64,000 bases of DNA from GCA-2733415 sp964276095 (GTDB taxonomy: Bacteria; Bacteroidota; Bacteroidia; Flavobacteriales; Flavobacteriaceae): assembly GCA_964276095.1 (NCBI GenBank), contig CAXYDR010000001.1, positions 1,240,001 to 1,304,000 of the forward strand, given 5' to 3'. Below the pieces are notes generated by a model that worked only from the letters and a program-made list of their open reading frames with translations, was not told the origin of the DNA and did no database searches. Of the stretch, positions 7,850 through 16,051 are shown one piece after another. Both the position numbers and the translations under genes were made by a program. Positions within the stretch are counted from its first letter, which is position 1; each line of letters opens with the position of its first letter.

Positions 7850-8154
7850 GGCAACAATAGTCATTTATCAATAAAATGTTTATCAACTCGGAATCGAACT
7901 CCTACTCTTTTGGGTTTGTCTATAAAGCAAACGAAAGTTAAAACCTCACATTTAAAAATTGTTGGAATTACCTCTCATTTTACTCTTTGACTAGTTTGGT
8001 TTTTAAGTGTTAAAAAACAACTAATTTCTAATCAAATAAAGTCGTTAAGACCTTTAGCTTGGTCACATTTACAAAAGTCAATCTCATGAGCGTACAATTT
8101 CTAAACGCTAAATTTAAGTAGCCAACGCTTGCCATTTTGAAAACTGTTGCCAAC
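7848..8154 (+). other. Non-coding cassette, family N1 copy 1
   Basis: No credible ORF. It begins GTTGGCAAC and ends GTTGCCAAC. Internal hairpins are GTTTG/CAAAC around 7915-7935, a GTTTTT/AAAAAC pair near 8000-8025, and AGCG/CGCT around 8090-8110. Its neighbour on the right is an S-type attC, as for the other N1 copies. Confidence 0.75.
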
Positions 8155-8271
8155 AACATATAAAACGCATGCTTTTTCAGGTTATAAATCCCAAAGGAAG
8201 TGTATATTTACTATGTGATTGTCCTGCGGACAATCAGCCGTGCCTAAAGCACGACACTTTATATAAACGTT
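8152..8271 (+). repeat. attC 6, S type
   Basis: 120 bp, with the perfect stem GATTGTCC-TGC-GGACAATC followed by CGTGC-CTAAA-GCACG. Confidence 0.93.
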
Positions 8272-8281
8272 ACCACCAATT

Positions 8282-9070
8282 ATGAAAAACATCCTATATA
8301 TTACTTTTATTTTGTTTTCAGCTGGAGTATTTTCCTGTGAATGTGATCCTTTAAAAATTACTGAAAAATATATCGAATCTGACTTTGTTGCTAATGTTAT
8401 AATTACAAAAATATATCCAAACAAGAAAAATGAAAAAGGATACAGAGCTGATATTAAAATTAATGAATTATTTAAAGGAGAAAGACTAAAATCAATATAT
8501 GTTTATGGTAGAAGTGATAACGGAATTGGCGGTTCTTGCGACATTCATATACCCGTAAACACAAAGTTAATTGCTTATGCTAGAGTAAACAAAGATGGTC
8601 ATTATGGAGTCGGAATGTGTTCAGGTCTAATGTACTTAGACTACTCAAGTCTGTATAGAAAAAAGACCTTAAAAAACACTAGAGGTTTAGAGCGACAAAA
8701 AAGGGAAATTGACATCCTAAATACATTTAAGAAAAAAGGAATTGTCTTTACTAACAAAATAAAATATCGAGAGAAATCTGTACTACATAAGGGTTTAGAA
8801 CAATTTAAAGGTATTACTTTAGATAAAAACTATGCTATATACGAGGTAAGTTTTTCTTCCGATTTAAAACTTAAAACGATAAAAGTAATAAGTGGATTTG
8901 GGAAATCAGTTGACAAAAAATTAATTGAAATCTTGAACAAAACAGAATGGACTAGTCATGACAATGGAATAAAAGACAAGGTTCCTGACAACAGCAAATT
9001 ACTTGTTGGAATATATTATTACGACAAAGAAAAAGGATACCCTAGTTTTTTAAGTCCAGTTTACCTCTAA
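8282..9070 (+). CDS. Cassette 7 exported protein, NTR/TIMP-like N-terminus
   Basis: 262 residues. A signal peptide (MKNILYITFILFSAGVFS) is followed directly by CECDP. This Cys-x-Cys start followed by an ESDFVANVIITKIYP strand resembles bacterial TIMP/netrin-like OB folds, in which the free N-terminal Cys matters; this is a tentative structural analogy. Further Cys occur in GGSCDIHIP and GVGMCSGLMY. The C-terminal 110 residues are a separate domain ending YYYDKEKGYPSF. Likely periplasmic or surface exposed. Confidence 0.7.
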   Translation: MKNILYITFILFSAGVFSCECDPLKITEKYIESDFVANVIITKIYPNKKNEKGYRADIKINELFKGERLKSIYVYGRSDNGIGGSCDIHIPVNTKLIAYARVNKDGHYGVGMCSGLMYLDYSSLYRKKTLKNTRGLERQKREIDILNTFKKKGIVFTNKIKYREKSVLHKGLEQFKGITLDKNYAIYEVSFSSDLKLKTIKVISGFGKSVDKKLIEILNKTEWTSHDNGIKDKVPDNSKLLVGIYYYDKEKGYPSFLSPVYL

Positions 9071-9082
9071 AAAACTGGTGGT

Positions 9083-9273
9083 AACAAAACCTATAAATAA
9101 TACGGGTTTTGGTGTGTAAAATTGAAAGCTTGTGTATCTTTACATTCATCGCCAAATCTTTTAATTTGGCTTTTTTAAAACGACAAAATAAAAACAAAAT
9201 CTAAAAGCTCATGGCTTGTGCCGACACGAAAATCCGCGGATTTTCTGCCCCGCACTATTCATAGCTAAACGTT
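9083..9273 (+). repeat. attC 7, L1 type
   Basis: 191 bp. Cassette 7 ends GTTACCACCA/TGGTGGTAAC pair perfectly. Confidence 0.95.
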
Positions 9274-9354
9274 ATAGCCAATTACAAAATAATTATAGTT
9301 GAAAATAAAAACACTACCTCTATTTAATCATAAACTTACCATTTTAAAAGTTCA

Positions 9355-9948
9355 ATGTATACACTTGAAGAAATAAGAAGTAATTATAAAACATTACCAG
9401 ACTCTAAAATTGAGAAAATAGCACTATTCGAATCTAAAGGGTTAAGAAAAGATGTTATCCAAGTTCTTCGAGACGAATTAAATGAACGTAATTTAGATCC
9501 TAAATTATTGAATTGGGTTAATGCTGAAACTAATTCTTTTAAACCTGAAGAAGCACTTATTTTAAAAAGAAAGTTATCAAACTTAACTTGTATCAAATGT
9601 TTAGAAAAAACTGAAAAACTTTATGGTTATGAGATTAACAAAATGGTATCGTTTTTAATATTTTCTAAAGAAACTAACCAACAAAAAATCCTATGTCAAA
9701 CATGTGGAAATAAAGCAAGGTTTAACGCCTTATTCACCACTTTTTTGTTTGGATGGTGGTCAACACATGGGATATTGACAACTCCTTATATTATAATTAA
9801 AGACTTAATTAATCTCTTTTACTTTAAAAAAATCAGTAATAGAATCTATGAAAATTTGATTAGAGAAAATACAGGTTATTTTAGATTAAATGGAACAGAA
9901 GACAAATCTCTTGTAAAATTTTTATCTGAATTCAATGAAAAAGAATAA
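9355..9948 (+). CDS. Cassette 8 protein with zinc ribbon and membrane segment
   Basis: 197 residues. An N-terminal helical part of about 75 residues (YTLEEIRSNYKTLPDSKIEKI) precedes a Cys4 ribbon (CIKC at about residues 79-82, CQTC about 119-122). A hydrophobic stretch FTTFLFGWWSTHGILTTPYI follows. It shares its cassette with the small membrane protein 21 bp downstream, and the two may act together at the membrane. The gap from the attC to the start is 81 bp, longer than usual, leaving room for a promoter. Confidence 0.72.
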   Translation: MYTLEEIRSNYKTLPDSKIEKIALFESKGLRKDVIQVLRDELNERNLDPKLLNWVNAETNSFKPEEALILKRKLSNLTCIKCLEKTEKLYGYEINKMVSFLIFSKETNQQKILCQTCGNKARFNALFTTFLFGWWSTHGILTTPYIIIKDLINLFYFKKISNRIYENLIRENTGYFRLNGTEDKSLVKFLSEFNEKE

Positions 9949-9969
9949 AGATAGTTATAAAATTTAAGC

Positions 9970-10272
9970 ATGCAGAATAACAAAATAACATATGATAGAA
10001 CAGTCGCATTTATAATAACTTTGATATTTATTTTTCCGATTATTTATGCATTCAATGCAATGAGTGCCTTTTATTTCCAATCTTTCACATTTAGACACCC
10101 AATTATATTATCCCTTATTTCTCTTCTACTTTTGGCTATAAGTATAGCTTTGTCTATCATAAATAAGAAAAAGAAATTTATCTATATCATGCTTATTAAC
10201 ATACTTAGTTCTCTGTGTTATCTCATTTTACCTTTTGCTTGTTTTTTAAGTGCTGTGTCCGCTTTACATTAA
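9970..10272 (+). CDS. Cassette 8 small polytopic membrane protein
   Basis: 100 residues with three predicted transmembrane helices (about 13-35, 43-62 and 70-95) separated by short loops, one carrying NKKKK. Second gene of a two-gene cassette. No family recognised. Confidence 0.7.
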   Translation: MQNNKITYDRTVAFIITLIFIFPIIYAFNAMSAFYFQSFTFRHPIILSLISLLLLAISIALSIINKKKKFIYIMLINILSSLCYLILPFACFLSAVSALH

Positions 10273-10295
10273 CTTAAAAATAAAAAAAAGGCTAT

Positions 10296-10484
10296 AACAA
10301 CACCTATAAATAATACGGGGTTCGAGCTGTAATTTCACAGGTTTGTGTATATTTACTTGGTCGCCAAAGCTTTTAATATTTGGGTTTTAAAGCGGCAAAA
10401 ATTAAAACAAATTTAAAGGCTTTGTCTTGTGTCGACACGAAAATCCGTGGATTTTCTGCCCCGTACTATTCATAGCTAAACGTT
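10296..10484 (+). repeat. attC 8, L3 type
   Basis: 189 bp. The L3 hallmark is ACGGGGTTCGAGCTGTAATT on the left arm. Cassette 8 ends GTTATAGCC/GGCTATAAC pair perfectly. Confidence 0.94.
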
Positions 10485-10503
10485 AGCAGCAACCACATAA
10501 GAC

Positions 10504-11163
10504 ATGAAGGAAAAGAAGAAATATACTATGGATGATTATGCCTTAGAATTGAGACATAACATACTCATTACTGCTTTAGCTTTGGAGAATTTAACCTCTA
10601 TGTATTTAGCTGGTCTATTGGGAATCGAAGATTTTAAAGCCACAAAATCATTCGGAAATAGAAGCGGAAATCTATCCTTTAACCAAAAAATTGAGTTGCT
10701 AATTGATTTAGATGCAATATCTAAAGACGAAAAAAAGAAATTTCAATCTTTCATGGAAGTTAGAAATCAATTTATGCACAATATTGACGTAAGATCCTAC
10801 ACTGAATGCTTTCAACTACTTGATGGTAAAGAAAAATTTGTACTAAAGCTATATCCTCAAGATGAATCAACAATAAAGGAAGTTCGATTAAGAATAGCCA
10901 TTGAAGCCTTAGGATTAGAATTAATGGACACAATTAATAATTTAGGAGGAAAAGTGTTTAAAAGTGAAATGACGAAAGTTAAATCTGAAATGCACGGTCT
11001 TATACAATCTAAATTTTCAGAATCTATCCAAAAAATGAAATCAATCAACGAAAACAAAGTCTCAAATAAAATAGCACAAAATGAAGGTCTGAGTCACACA
11101 GAATTGGTTTCATTAAACGAAGAAATAGAGAGTAATTTTAAAGGTTTTTGGAAGAGTAATTAA
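10504..11163 (+). CDS. Cassette 9 HEPN-like helical protein
   Basis: 219 residues, all-helical in appearance and soluble. R87-N-Q-F-M-H92 matches the R-x4-6-H motif of HEPN domains, preceded by helices with KIELLIDLDAISKDEKKKFQSF, much like the DUF4145/MltR-type HEPN layout. HEPN proteins are often RNases in toxin-antitoxin or defence systems, though many DUF4145-like members are not. The C-terminal 70 residues are a charged tail. No partner antitoxin gene shares the cassette. The assignment rests on one motif and helical context. Confidence 0.65.
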   Translation: MKEKKKYTMDDYALELRHNILITALALENLTSMYLAGLLGIEDFKATKSFGNRSGNLSFNQKIELLIDLDAISKDEKKKFQSFMEVRNQFMHNIDVRSYTECFQLLDGKEKFVLKLYPQDESTIKEVRLRIAIEALGLELMDTINNLGGKVFKSEMTKVKSEMHGLIQSKFSESIQKMKSINENKVSNKIAQNEGLSHTELVSLNEEIESNFKGFWKSN

Positions 11164-11174
11164 AAGCAGCTGCT

Positions 11175-11364
11175 AACAAAACCTATAAATAATACGGATT
11201 CTGTGCATAATTCACGGTGTAAGTGTATATTTACAATTAATGCCAAATCTTTTAATTTGGCTTTTTTAAAACGACAAAATTAAAAACAAAACCAAAAGCT
11301 TATGGCTTGTACCGACACGAAAATCCGCGGATTTTCTGCCCCGTAAAATTCATAGCTAAACGTT
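11175..11364 (+). repeat. attC 9, L1 type
   Basis: 190 bp. Cassette 9 ends GTTAGCAGC/GCTGCTAAC, a perfect pair. Confidence 0.95.
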
Positions 11365-11783
11365 GGCAACAATTGTCTTTTCCTATCAATTCTATGTTTA
11401 TCGTTGTGTGTTACAGTTCGCAGCCTTTCCCTATTTTATTCAGTTATAAATCCCTTTTTAAAAATTGCTTTTTAGGTCGGCACTTATTTTAGTCGGGCAT
11501 ACAGAAAGAGTTACATGAATTCTAAACCATAAAAGTCATTACATTGGACACCAATCAGAGTCGCCAACGGTAGTCGTACATTTAAACTTGTTTTACAGGG
11601 ATTTTTGATGTTTAATATCAACTTAGGTCAGTTAACACTGGATGAAGCTCACTTGCTATCTAAAGGTATTAAAACGAGTAACTAAGGTTTACTTCTGCCT
11701 TCCACTCTACTCTGCTAAAAAGCAATCTTAAAAAGCTAATTCTGTGCTTGCTAAGGCTAGTAAAATGAAAAACTGTTGCCAAC
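11363..11783 (+). other. Non-coding cassette, family N2 copy 1
   Basis: About 420 bp without a credible ORF; a 61-codon frame starting inside the attC at 11307 is not conserved in the second copy. It shares with 21111-21547 the blocks TTTAAAAATTGCTTTTTAGG, CAGTTAACAC, AAAACGAGTAACT and CTCTGCTAAAAAGCAAT. It is followed by an M-type attC, as is the other copy. Confidence 0.7.
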
Positions 11784-11964
11784 AGCATATATAATGCATA
11801 GCTGGTAAGTGTTAAACCAAAGGGATTTTGTATTTGTGAGCACGCCAATTTTTAAATTATAGTTTTTATTCGACGAAAAAGATCAAAACAAAAATCCAAA
11901 TATTGGCTTTTGTTTTGCGGGAATGTAATACTTTTATGTGCGCAACGCACCATATATAAACGTT
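11781..11964 (+). repeat. attC 10, M type
   Basis: 184 bp. The arms CATATATAATGC and GCACCATATATAAACGTT pair, and the core holds CCAAATATTGG. Cassette 10 ends GTTGGCAAC/GTTGCCAAC pair. Confidence 0.88.
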
Positions 11965-11977
11965 AGGGAGCATTAAA

Positions 11978-12154
11978 ATGAGACGAATTGGATTAATATT
12001 AATTGGTATTTCAATAATTATAGTTGGTTTACTTTGGTTTGCTATTTTAGCCTCTTCACATAATATTCCTATGAGTTCTCGTATGGGACCTGGTTATTTA
12101 CTTATTTTACTAATAGTTTGTTTTATCGTATTAATAATTAAAAGAAAAAAATAA
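11978..12154 (+). CDS. Cassette 11 small two-helix membrane protein
   Basis: 58 residues (MRRIGLILIG... ending KRKK). Two transmembrane helices (about 4-25 and 40-54) flank a short loop, SSHNIPMSSRMGPG, and positive charges sit at both ends. It starts 13 bp after the recombination triplet. An identical copy lies at 17401-17577. Both copies are followed by the N3 element, making a hydrophobic-peptide plus structured-RNA pair. Function unknown. Confidence 0.75.
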   Translation: MRRIGLILIGISIIIVGLLWFAILASSHNIPMSSRMGPGYLLILLIVCFIVLIIKRKK

Positions 12155-12431
12155 TTTTAACAGCTAATATTTACCCAAACTAATCCTTAGCTTGATTCGT
12201 AGACTTTTAGCCAGATTACAGAATCGTAATGAATAATCAGACTACAAATCTGTTCGGAATAATCACGTCAACTGAAATCCTGAGCACCTATACTTCGAAT
12301 TCAAAGCAGAAAGGAATAATAACGAAGCTTTTAAAAGTCTAGCTACTCCGCGGAATCGTTATGGGATAAGCAAACTCGCTAAACCGAGTATTTCCTGATA
12401 ATCAGTGTGTAATGAAAGTACGCTCCCTAAC
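12155..12431 (+). other. N3 structured element, copy 1
   Basis: Non-coding 3' part of cassette 11. AGACTTTTA (12201-12209) pairs with TAAAAGTCT (12332-12340), extended outward by GTAG/CTAC and GATTC/GAATC. A second hairpin is ACTCG-CTAAAC-CGAGT. The stem changes in a compensatory way in the copy at 16918. Confidence 0.72.
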
Positions 12432-12617
12432 AGCACCTATAAATAATACGGGTTTTGGTGTTTAATCCAAAGGTTTGCGTATATTTAAACTTTCGCCAAA
12501 TCTTTTAATTTGGCATTTATGAAATAACAAAAATAAACACAAAACCGAAAAGCTTTGGCTTGTGACGATACGAAAATCCGCGGATTTTCTGCCCCGTACT
12601 ATTCATAGCTAAACGTT
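12429..12617 (+). repeat. attC 11, L1 variant
   Basis: 189 bp with AGCTTTGGCTTG and a GAAATAAC spacer. It matches attC 18 with no difference I could find. Cassette 11 ends GTTAGGGAGC/GCTCCCTAAC pair perfectly. Confidence 0.95.
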
Positions 12618-12633
12618 GTAAGTAATTTAAGAA

Positions 12634-12960
12634 ATGTACACCCAAATTATAAATACACACTTGATTAAATTTTATCGGGCTGAAAAACCTGAAAGTAATT
12701 TTTGGTACGAAGGATTGGGAAGTTTGGAATCTTTCAAAATTGTGTTTGAATTGGACAATGGTAATAAATACAAACTGGAAGATGACAAGTTATCAAAGTG
12801 GAATGAAGACGATGCTCTAATTGAATTAAAAACAGAGCAAACTGCTGATTTTGAAAATATAAAAATTTCGAAAGTTATTACTGAAATGAAATTTGGTGGA
12901 ATTTATATAATATTGGATAATCTAATGGTAATTCATCATCGTACTTTTTTTTGGCTCTGA
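12634..12960 (+). CDS. Cassette 12 protein, probably frameshifted near its C-terminus
   Basis: 108 residues as it stands. The frame ends just after a run of eight T (12944-12951). Removing one T continues the reading into GSELAIERYNEVFNEKGELI and a stop at 13013-13015. That tail is plausible because it ends 10 bp before the next gene. So this is either a natural frameshift, a phase-variable tract, or a sequencing error. The protein is soluble, acidic and beta-rich. No family recognised. Confidence 0.6.
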   Translation: MYTQIINTHLIKFYRAEKPESNFWYEGLGSLESFKIVFELDNGNKYKLEDDKLSKWNEDDALIELKTEQTADFENIKISKVITEMKFGGIYIILDNLMVIHHRTFFWL

Positions 12961-13025
12961 ATTAGCTATAGAAAGATACAATGAAGTGTTTAATGAAAAA
13001 GGAGAATTAATCTAAATAGACTAGC

Positions 13026-13574
13026 TTGCTTAAATATAAAATCCCTTTTGATAAAAAGTTATTTATCGAACAAACAAAACTGACTCTACCTTACGTTTAT
13101 AAAGATGAATACAATAAAGTGAGAGATTCAGGGATAATTGCAATATCTTTATTCTCAATTGGAATTATAATCCTACTCTTCGGTAGCGAATTAAGCACTC
13201 TTTTTTTTGCTGTCGGCATTTTTGTAGTCTATGATATTCATAATAAATATGAAAATTACAATCGATTAAAAGATGGTCATAAAAGGGCTCTTAGAGAATA
13301 TTTGGAAGACTCTGAATTTACCTCATTCGCAATATTTGAATTTCGAAATGATTGCTTAAGGTTTTCTAATGATTATTTGAGTACATGGATTAAATGGGAC
13401 GATTTTGAAACCTACAAAATAAAAAAATCGCACTTATTATTAATACAAAAAGATAAGGATCAAGAAGTTTTCGTTATCAGCGAATCTGAGGTTAACGAAA
13501 TGGAATTCCAAAAAATTAAAAACTTTATAAAAGAACGAATAGAAAAAACTACTTACAACAACACCTATAAATAA
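13026..13574 (+). CDS. Cassette 12 YcxB-like membrane protein
   Basis: 182 residues from TTG 13026; an in-frame TAG lies just upstream, so no ATG start is available. Two transmembrane helices (about 37-56 and 58-75) follow an N-terminal strand pair. The C-terminal domain has LSTWIKWDDFETYKIKKSHLLLI, the pattern of YcxB-like proteins, which sense or bind at the inner face of the membrane; their role is unknown. The last five codons (NNTYK) and the stop are contributed by the attC. Second gene of its cassette. Confidence 0.68.
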   Translation: MLKYKIPFDKKLFIEQTKLTLPYVYKDEYNKVRDSGIIAISLFSIGIIILLFGSELSTLFFAVGIFVVYDIHNKYENYNRLKDGHKRALREYLEDSEFTSFAIFEFRNDCLRFSNDYLSTWIKWDDFETYKIKKSHLLLIQKDKDQEVFVISESEVNEMEFQKIKNFIKERIEKTTYNNTYK

Positions 13575-13746
13575 TACGGGTTTTGGTACATAATCCGAGA
13601 AGTAATTTTATCTTTACTTAGTCGCCAAATCTTTTAATTTGGCTTTTATAAAACGACAAACTAAAAACAAAATTTAAAAGCTCATGGCTTGTATCGACAC
13701 GAAAATCCGCGGATTTTCTGCCCCGTACAATTCATAGCTAAACGTT
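13557..13746 (+). repeat. attC 12, L1 type
   Basis: 190 bp. It overlaps the last codons of the preceding gene. Cassette 12 ends GTTGTAAGTA/TACTTACAAC pair perfectly. Confidence 0.95.
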
Positions 13747-13764
13747 GTAGCTAATTAAAAAAGA

Positions 13765-14427
13765 ATGAAAAACATCTTCCTTTACGCAATATTAATCCTT
13801 CTATCATTTAAAGTTTACGGTCAAGATAATTTTAGAGAAAATTATTTTAAGGTATCCGAATTTAAAAAAGGAAAAACATACAGCTTTATTGATGTCAATA
13901 ATGAAGACAACACTCATAATTGGCAAATGCATTATAAAATTGAATCGTCCGACACAGTATTTTACACAAACGGGTTAGACAAAAAAAATAGAGTCATTGA
14001 AGTGTTTATTGAAAAACTACAAATAGACGGTACAAAAATGATGGGCTACCAAACAATAGATTTTGACTCTATTGGAGGTAATCAAAAAATGACTTATGAT
14101 ATAATGTCGACTGATGTTTACAAGTATAATCAAGAGAAATATCCTCTTGTATGGTCAGTTTTATCTAGCGGACCATATGGTCGTGAAAAACTTACGAAAA
14201 AACGTGTAGTTGTATCAAAAAATGAAACACAAAATATTTATAAAACAGTATATAACTGTTTAGTTTTTAAAGATGAATTTACACTGGAATATCTTGACGT
14301 CAATCAAGTCATTAACTTTTATCAACTCAGTTATTACGCAAAGGGTTTCGGACTTGTCAGATATAATAGATTTTTGCCCGATGGAAAGGAATTGGACTAT
14401 AGACTATTTAAAATAATTGAAAACTAG
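13765..14427 (+). CDS. Cassette 13 secreted protein of unknown function
   Basis: 220 residues with a Sec signal peptide (MKNIFLYAILILLSFKVYGQ). The mature protein is mixed alpha/beta with no cysteine pair except C171-type single residues, and has motifs YSFIDVNNEDN and YYAKGFGLVRYNRFLPDG. The latter resembles the end of flavobacterial DUF3108-like exported proteins, but not closely enough to assign. The gene begins 18 bp inside the cassette and is its sole gene. Confidence 0.7.
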   Translation: MKNIFLYAILILLSFKVYGQDNFRENYFKVSEFKKGKTYSFIDVNNEDNTHNWQMHYKIESSDTVFYTNGLDKKNRVIEVFIEKLQIDGTKMMGYQTIDFDSIGGNQKMTYDIMSTDVYKYNQEKYPLVWSVLSSGPYGREKLTKKRVVVSKNETQNIYKTVYNCLVFKDEFTLEYLDVNQVINFYQLSYYAKGFGLVRYNRFLPDGKELDYRLFKIIEN

Positions 14428-14431
14428 CTAC

Positions 14432-14623
14432 AACAACACCTATAAATAATACGGGTTTTGGGCTTTAAAATCTAAAGTTTGGGTATATTTACAATCATCG
14501 CCAAACCTTTCAATTTGGCCTTTAATAAAACAACAAACTAAAAACAAAACCGAGAAGCTTATGGCTCGTGTCGATACGAAAATCTGCGGATTTTCTGCCC
14601 CGTAAAATTCATAGCTAAACGTT
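14432..14623 (+). repeat. attC 13, L2 type
   Basis: 192 bp with AAAATCTGCGGATTTT in the core, one base off the usual palindrome. Cassette 13 ends GTTGTAGC/GCTACAAC pair. Confidence 0.95.
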
Positions 14624-14632
14624 GTACGTCAT

Positions 14633-15418
14633 ATGAACAAAAAACAGAAACAAACTTTAACCAAAATAATATCACTCATATTTCTTTGCTTAAACTTAGT
14701 TTCCTGTGACAAATACGCTCAAAACGACTATCCACAAACTGTATCCAAAGATGATGGGTTCCAAGAAATTAATAGTAGATATGAAAAAGAGGTGACTGAC
14801 TTAAATGGATTCCCTAATCGGATACAGAACCTAGCTAAAAAATACTTGACTAAGAACATAGGTAATTCCCTTTTCAAAAACTCAAAATTTACTTATGGCT
14901 ATATTTCATCCAACAAGATATTGGATAGTTTCAAAACAAAAAATCACTCGGAACGTATCCTATATGGGGATAATTACAAAATAGATACAACCTACAATTA
15001 TCCTGTATTTAGTTTTGCTTTTCAATTATCGCTTCTAAAAAAAGGAATAAAGAAATATGACTTGAATTTCATCATGGATAATGATGGTAACATCCTCAAA
15101 GAAATAGAATTTCCTAAATTAAATTTTGAAAATAACACTTTAAACATAATTCCTATTGACTCCATTCATCGTATTTTGATCAGTAATAAAATACCTAGCA
15201 AAAAACTACATTTGGACTTGAAATTTGACAGGAATGAAGAATCACTTTTTTATCAAGCAAGCACTTTAATTAGAAAAGGAAGTTTTACTGGACCAAGTTG
15301 TTTACCTGAATATAAATATCATTTTAAGGTAAATGCTTTGACTGGAGAAATTTCGGAGGACGATCCGAATAAATTAATTAAAAATAAAAAAACGCCGTAC
15401 AACAAAACCTATAAATAA
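14633..15418 (+). CDS. Cassette 14 lipoprotein of unknown function
   Basis: 261 residues. The signal peptide ends LNLVSC with a lipobox Cys near residue 25, so this is a lipid-anchored envelope protein. The mature part shows a strand-rich region (YNYPVFSFAFQLSLLKKG) and ends FKVNALTGEISEDDP, reminiscent of repeats in secreted Bacteroidota proteins. The stop codon lies inside the next attC, which supplies the final NKTYK. No recognised family. Confidence 0.72.
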   Translation: MNKKQKQTLTKIISLIFLCLNLVSCDKYAQNDYPQTVSKDDGFQEINSRYEKEVTDLNGFPNRIQNLAKKYLTKNIGNSLFKNSKFTYGYISSNKILDSFKTKNHSERILYGDNYKIDTTYNYPVFSFAFQLSLLKKGIKKYDLNFIMDNDGNILKEIEFPKLNFENNTLNIIPIDSIHRILISNKIPSKKLHLDLKFDRNEESLFYQASTLIRKGSFTGPSCLPEYKYHFKVNALTGEISEDDPNKLIKNKKTPYNKTYK

Positions 15419-15591
15419 TACGGGTTATGGTGTTAATTCCAAAGCGTAAATGTATCTTTACTTTTTCGCCAAACCTTTCAATTTGGCATTTATAAAAACA
15501 ACAAACTAAACACAAAACCGAGAAGCTTATGGCTCGTGACGATACGAAAATCCGCGGATTTTCTGCCCCGTACTATTCATAGCTAAACGTT
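15401..15591 (+). repeat. attC 14, L2 type
   Basis: 191 bp. Cassette 14 ends GTTGTACG/CGTACAAC pair. The left arm supplies NKTYK-stop to the preceding gene. Confidence 0.95.
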
Positions 15592-15614
15592 GTAAAGCAT
15601 TTAAAAACAGACCA

Positions 15615-16040
15615 ATGAAAAAAAAGTTTACAATCATATTTCTAATCAGTACTCTTATATCATTCTCTCAGTCGGATAAAATATCTGGCGAATACTTTCT
15701 TAATTTTGGGGATGAGGAACACCTTGTCGAGCGAAAATTAAATTTGAATACCGACGGTACATTTACATTCCATAACTATTCAAATGTCAAAGCCGGAATT
15801 CCTCAAATAGTGCATAAATATGGAAAAGGGACATGGATTACGGACGGCAAAGTTATTTCTTTTTATACCGACAATAAAAAAGACGTTGATGAAAAATACA
15901 CTTTAGACTTTAGTGATTCAAGAGCTAGATTTATAACAAAACCTTCTCGTGACAAGACAGACAGAATAATCAAAACAAGACTTCAGTTTTTTGAATCGAA
16001 AATCTTTTGGATTAAAAGAATGGAAATATTTAAAAAATAA
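15615..16040 (+). CDS. Cassette 15 secreted lipocalin-like protein
   Basis: 141 residues with a signal peptide (MKKKFTIIFLISTLISFSQ). The mature region is a run of short strands (ISGEYFLNF, HLVERKLNLNTDGTFTFHNY, GKGTWITDGKVISFYTD). This pattern is common in small lipocalin-like or META-like exported barrels (GxW near the start, TFTF, GxWxxxGxxIxF). No ligand can be inferred. Sole gene of a 0.46-kb cassette. Confidence 0.7.
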   Translation: MKKKFTIIFLISTLISFSQSDKISGEYFLNFGDEEHLVERKLNLNTDGTFTFHNYSNVKAGIPQIVHKYGKGTWITDGKVISFYTDNKKDVDEKYTLDFSDSRARFITKPSRDKTDRIIKTRLQFFESKIFWIKRMEIFKK

Positions 16041-16051
16041 AAACGCATTAC

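Noticed and set aside
7888..7902. GGAATCGAAC in N1 cassettes, which on the minus strand reads GTTCGATTCC like a tRNA T-loop
   Set aside because: The neighbouring bases do not form a T-stem of five pairs, and no acceptor, D or anticodon arm fits around it.
11307..11492. 61-codon frame starting in attC 9 and running into N2 copy 1
   Set aside because: It begins in repeat sequence and is not kept in the other N2 copy.
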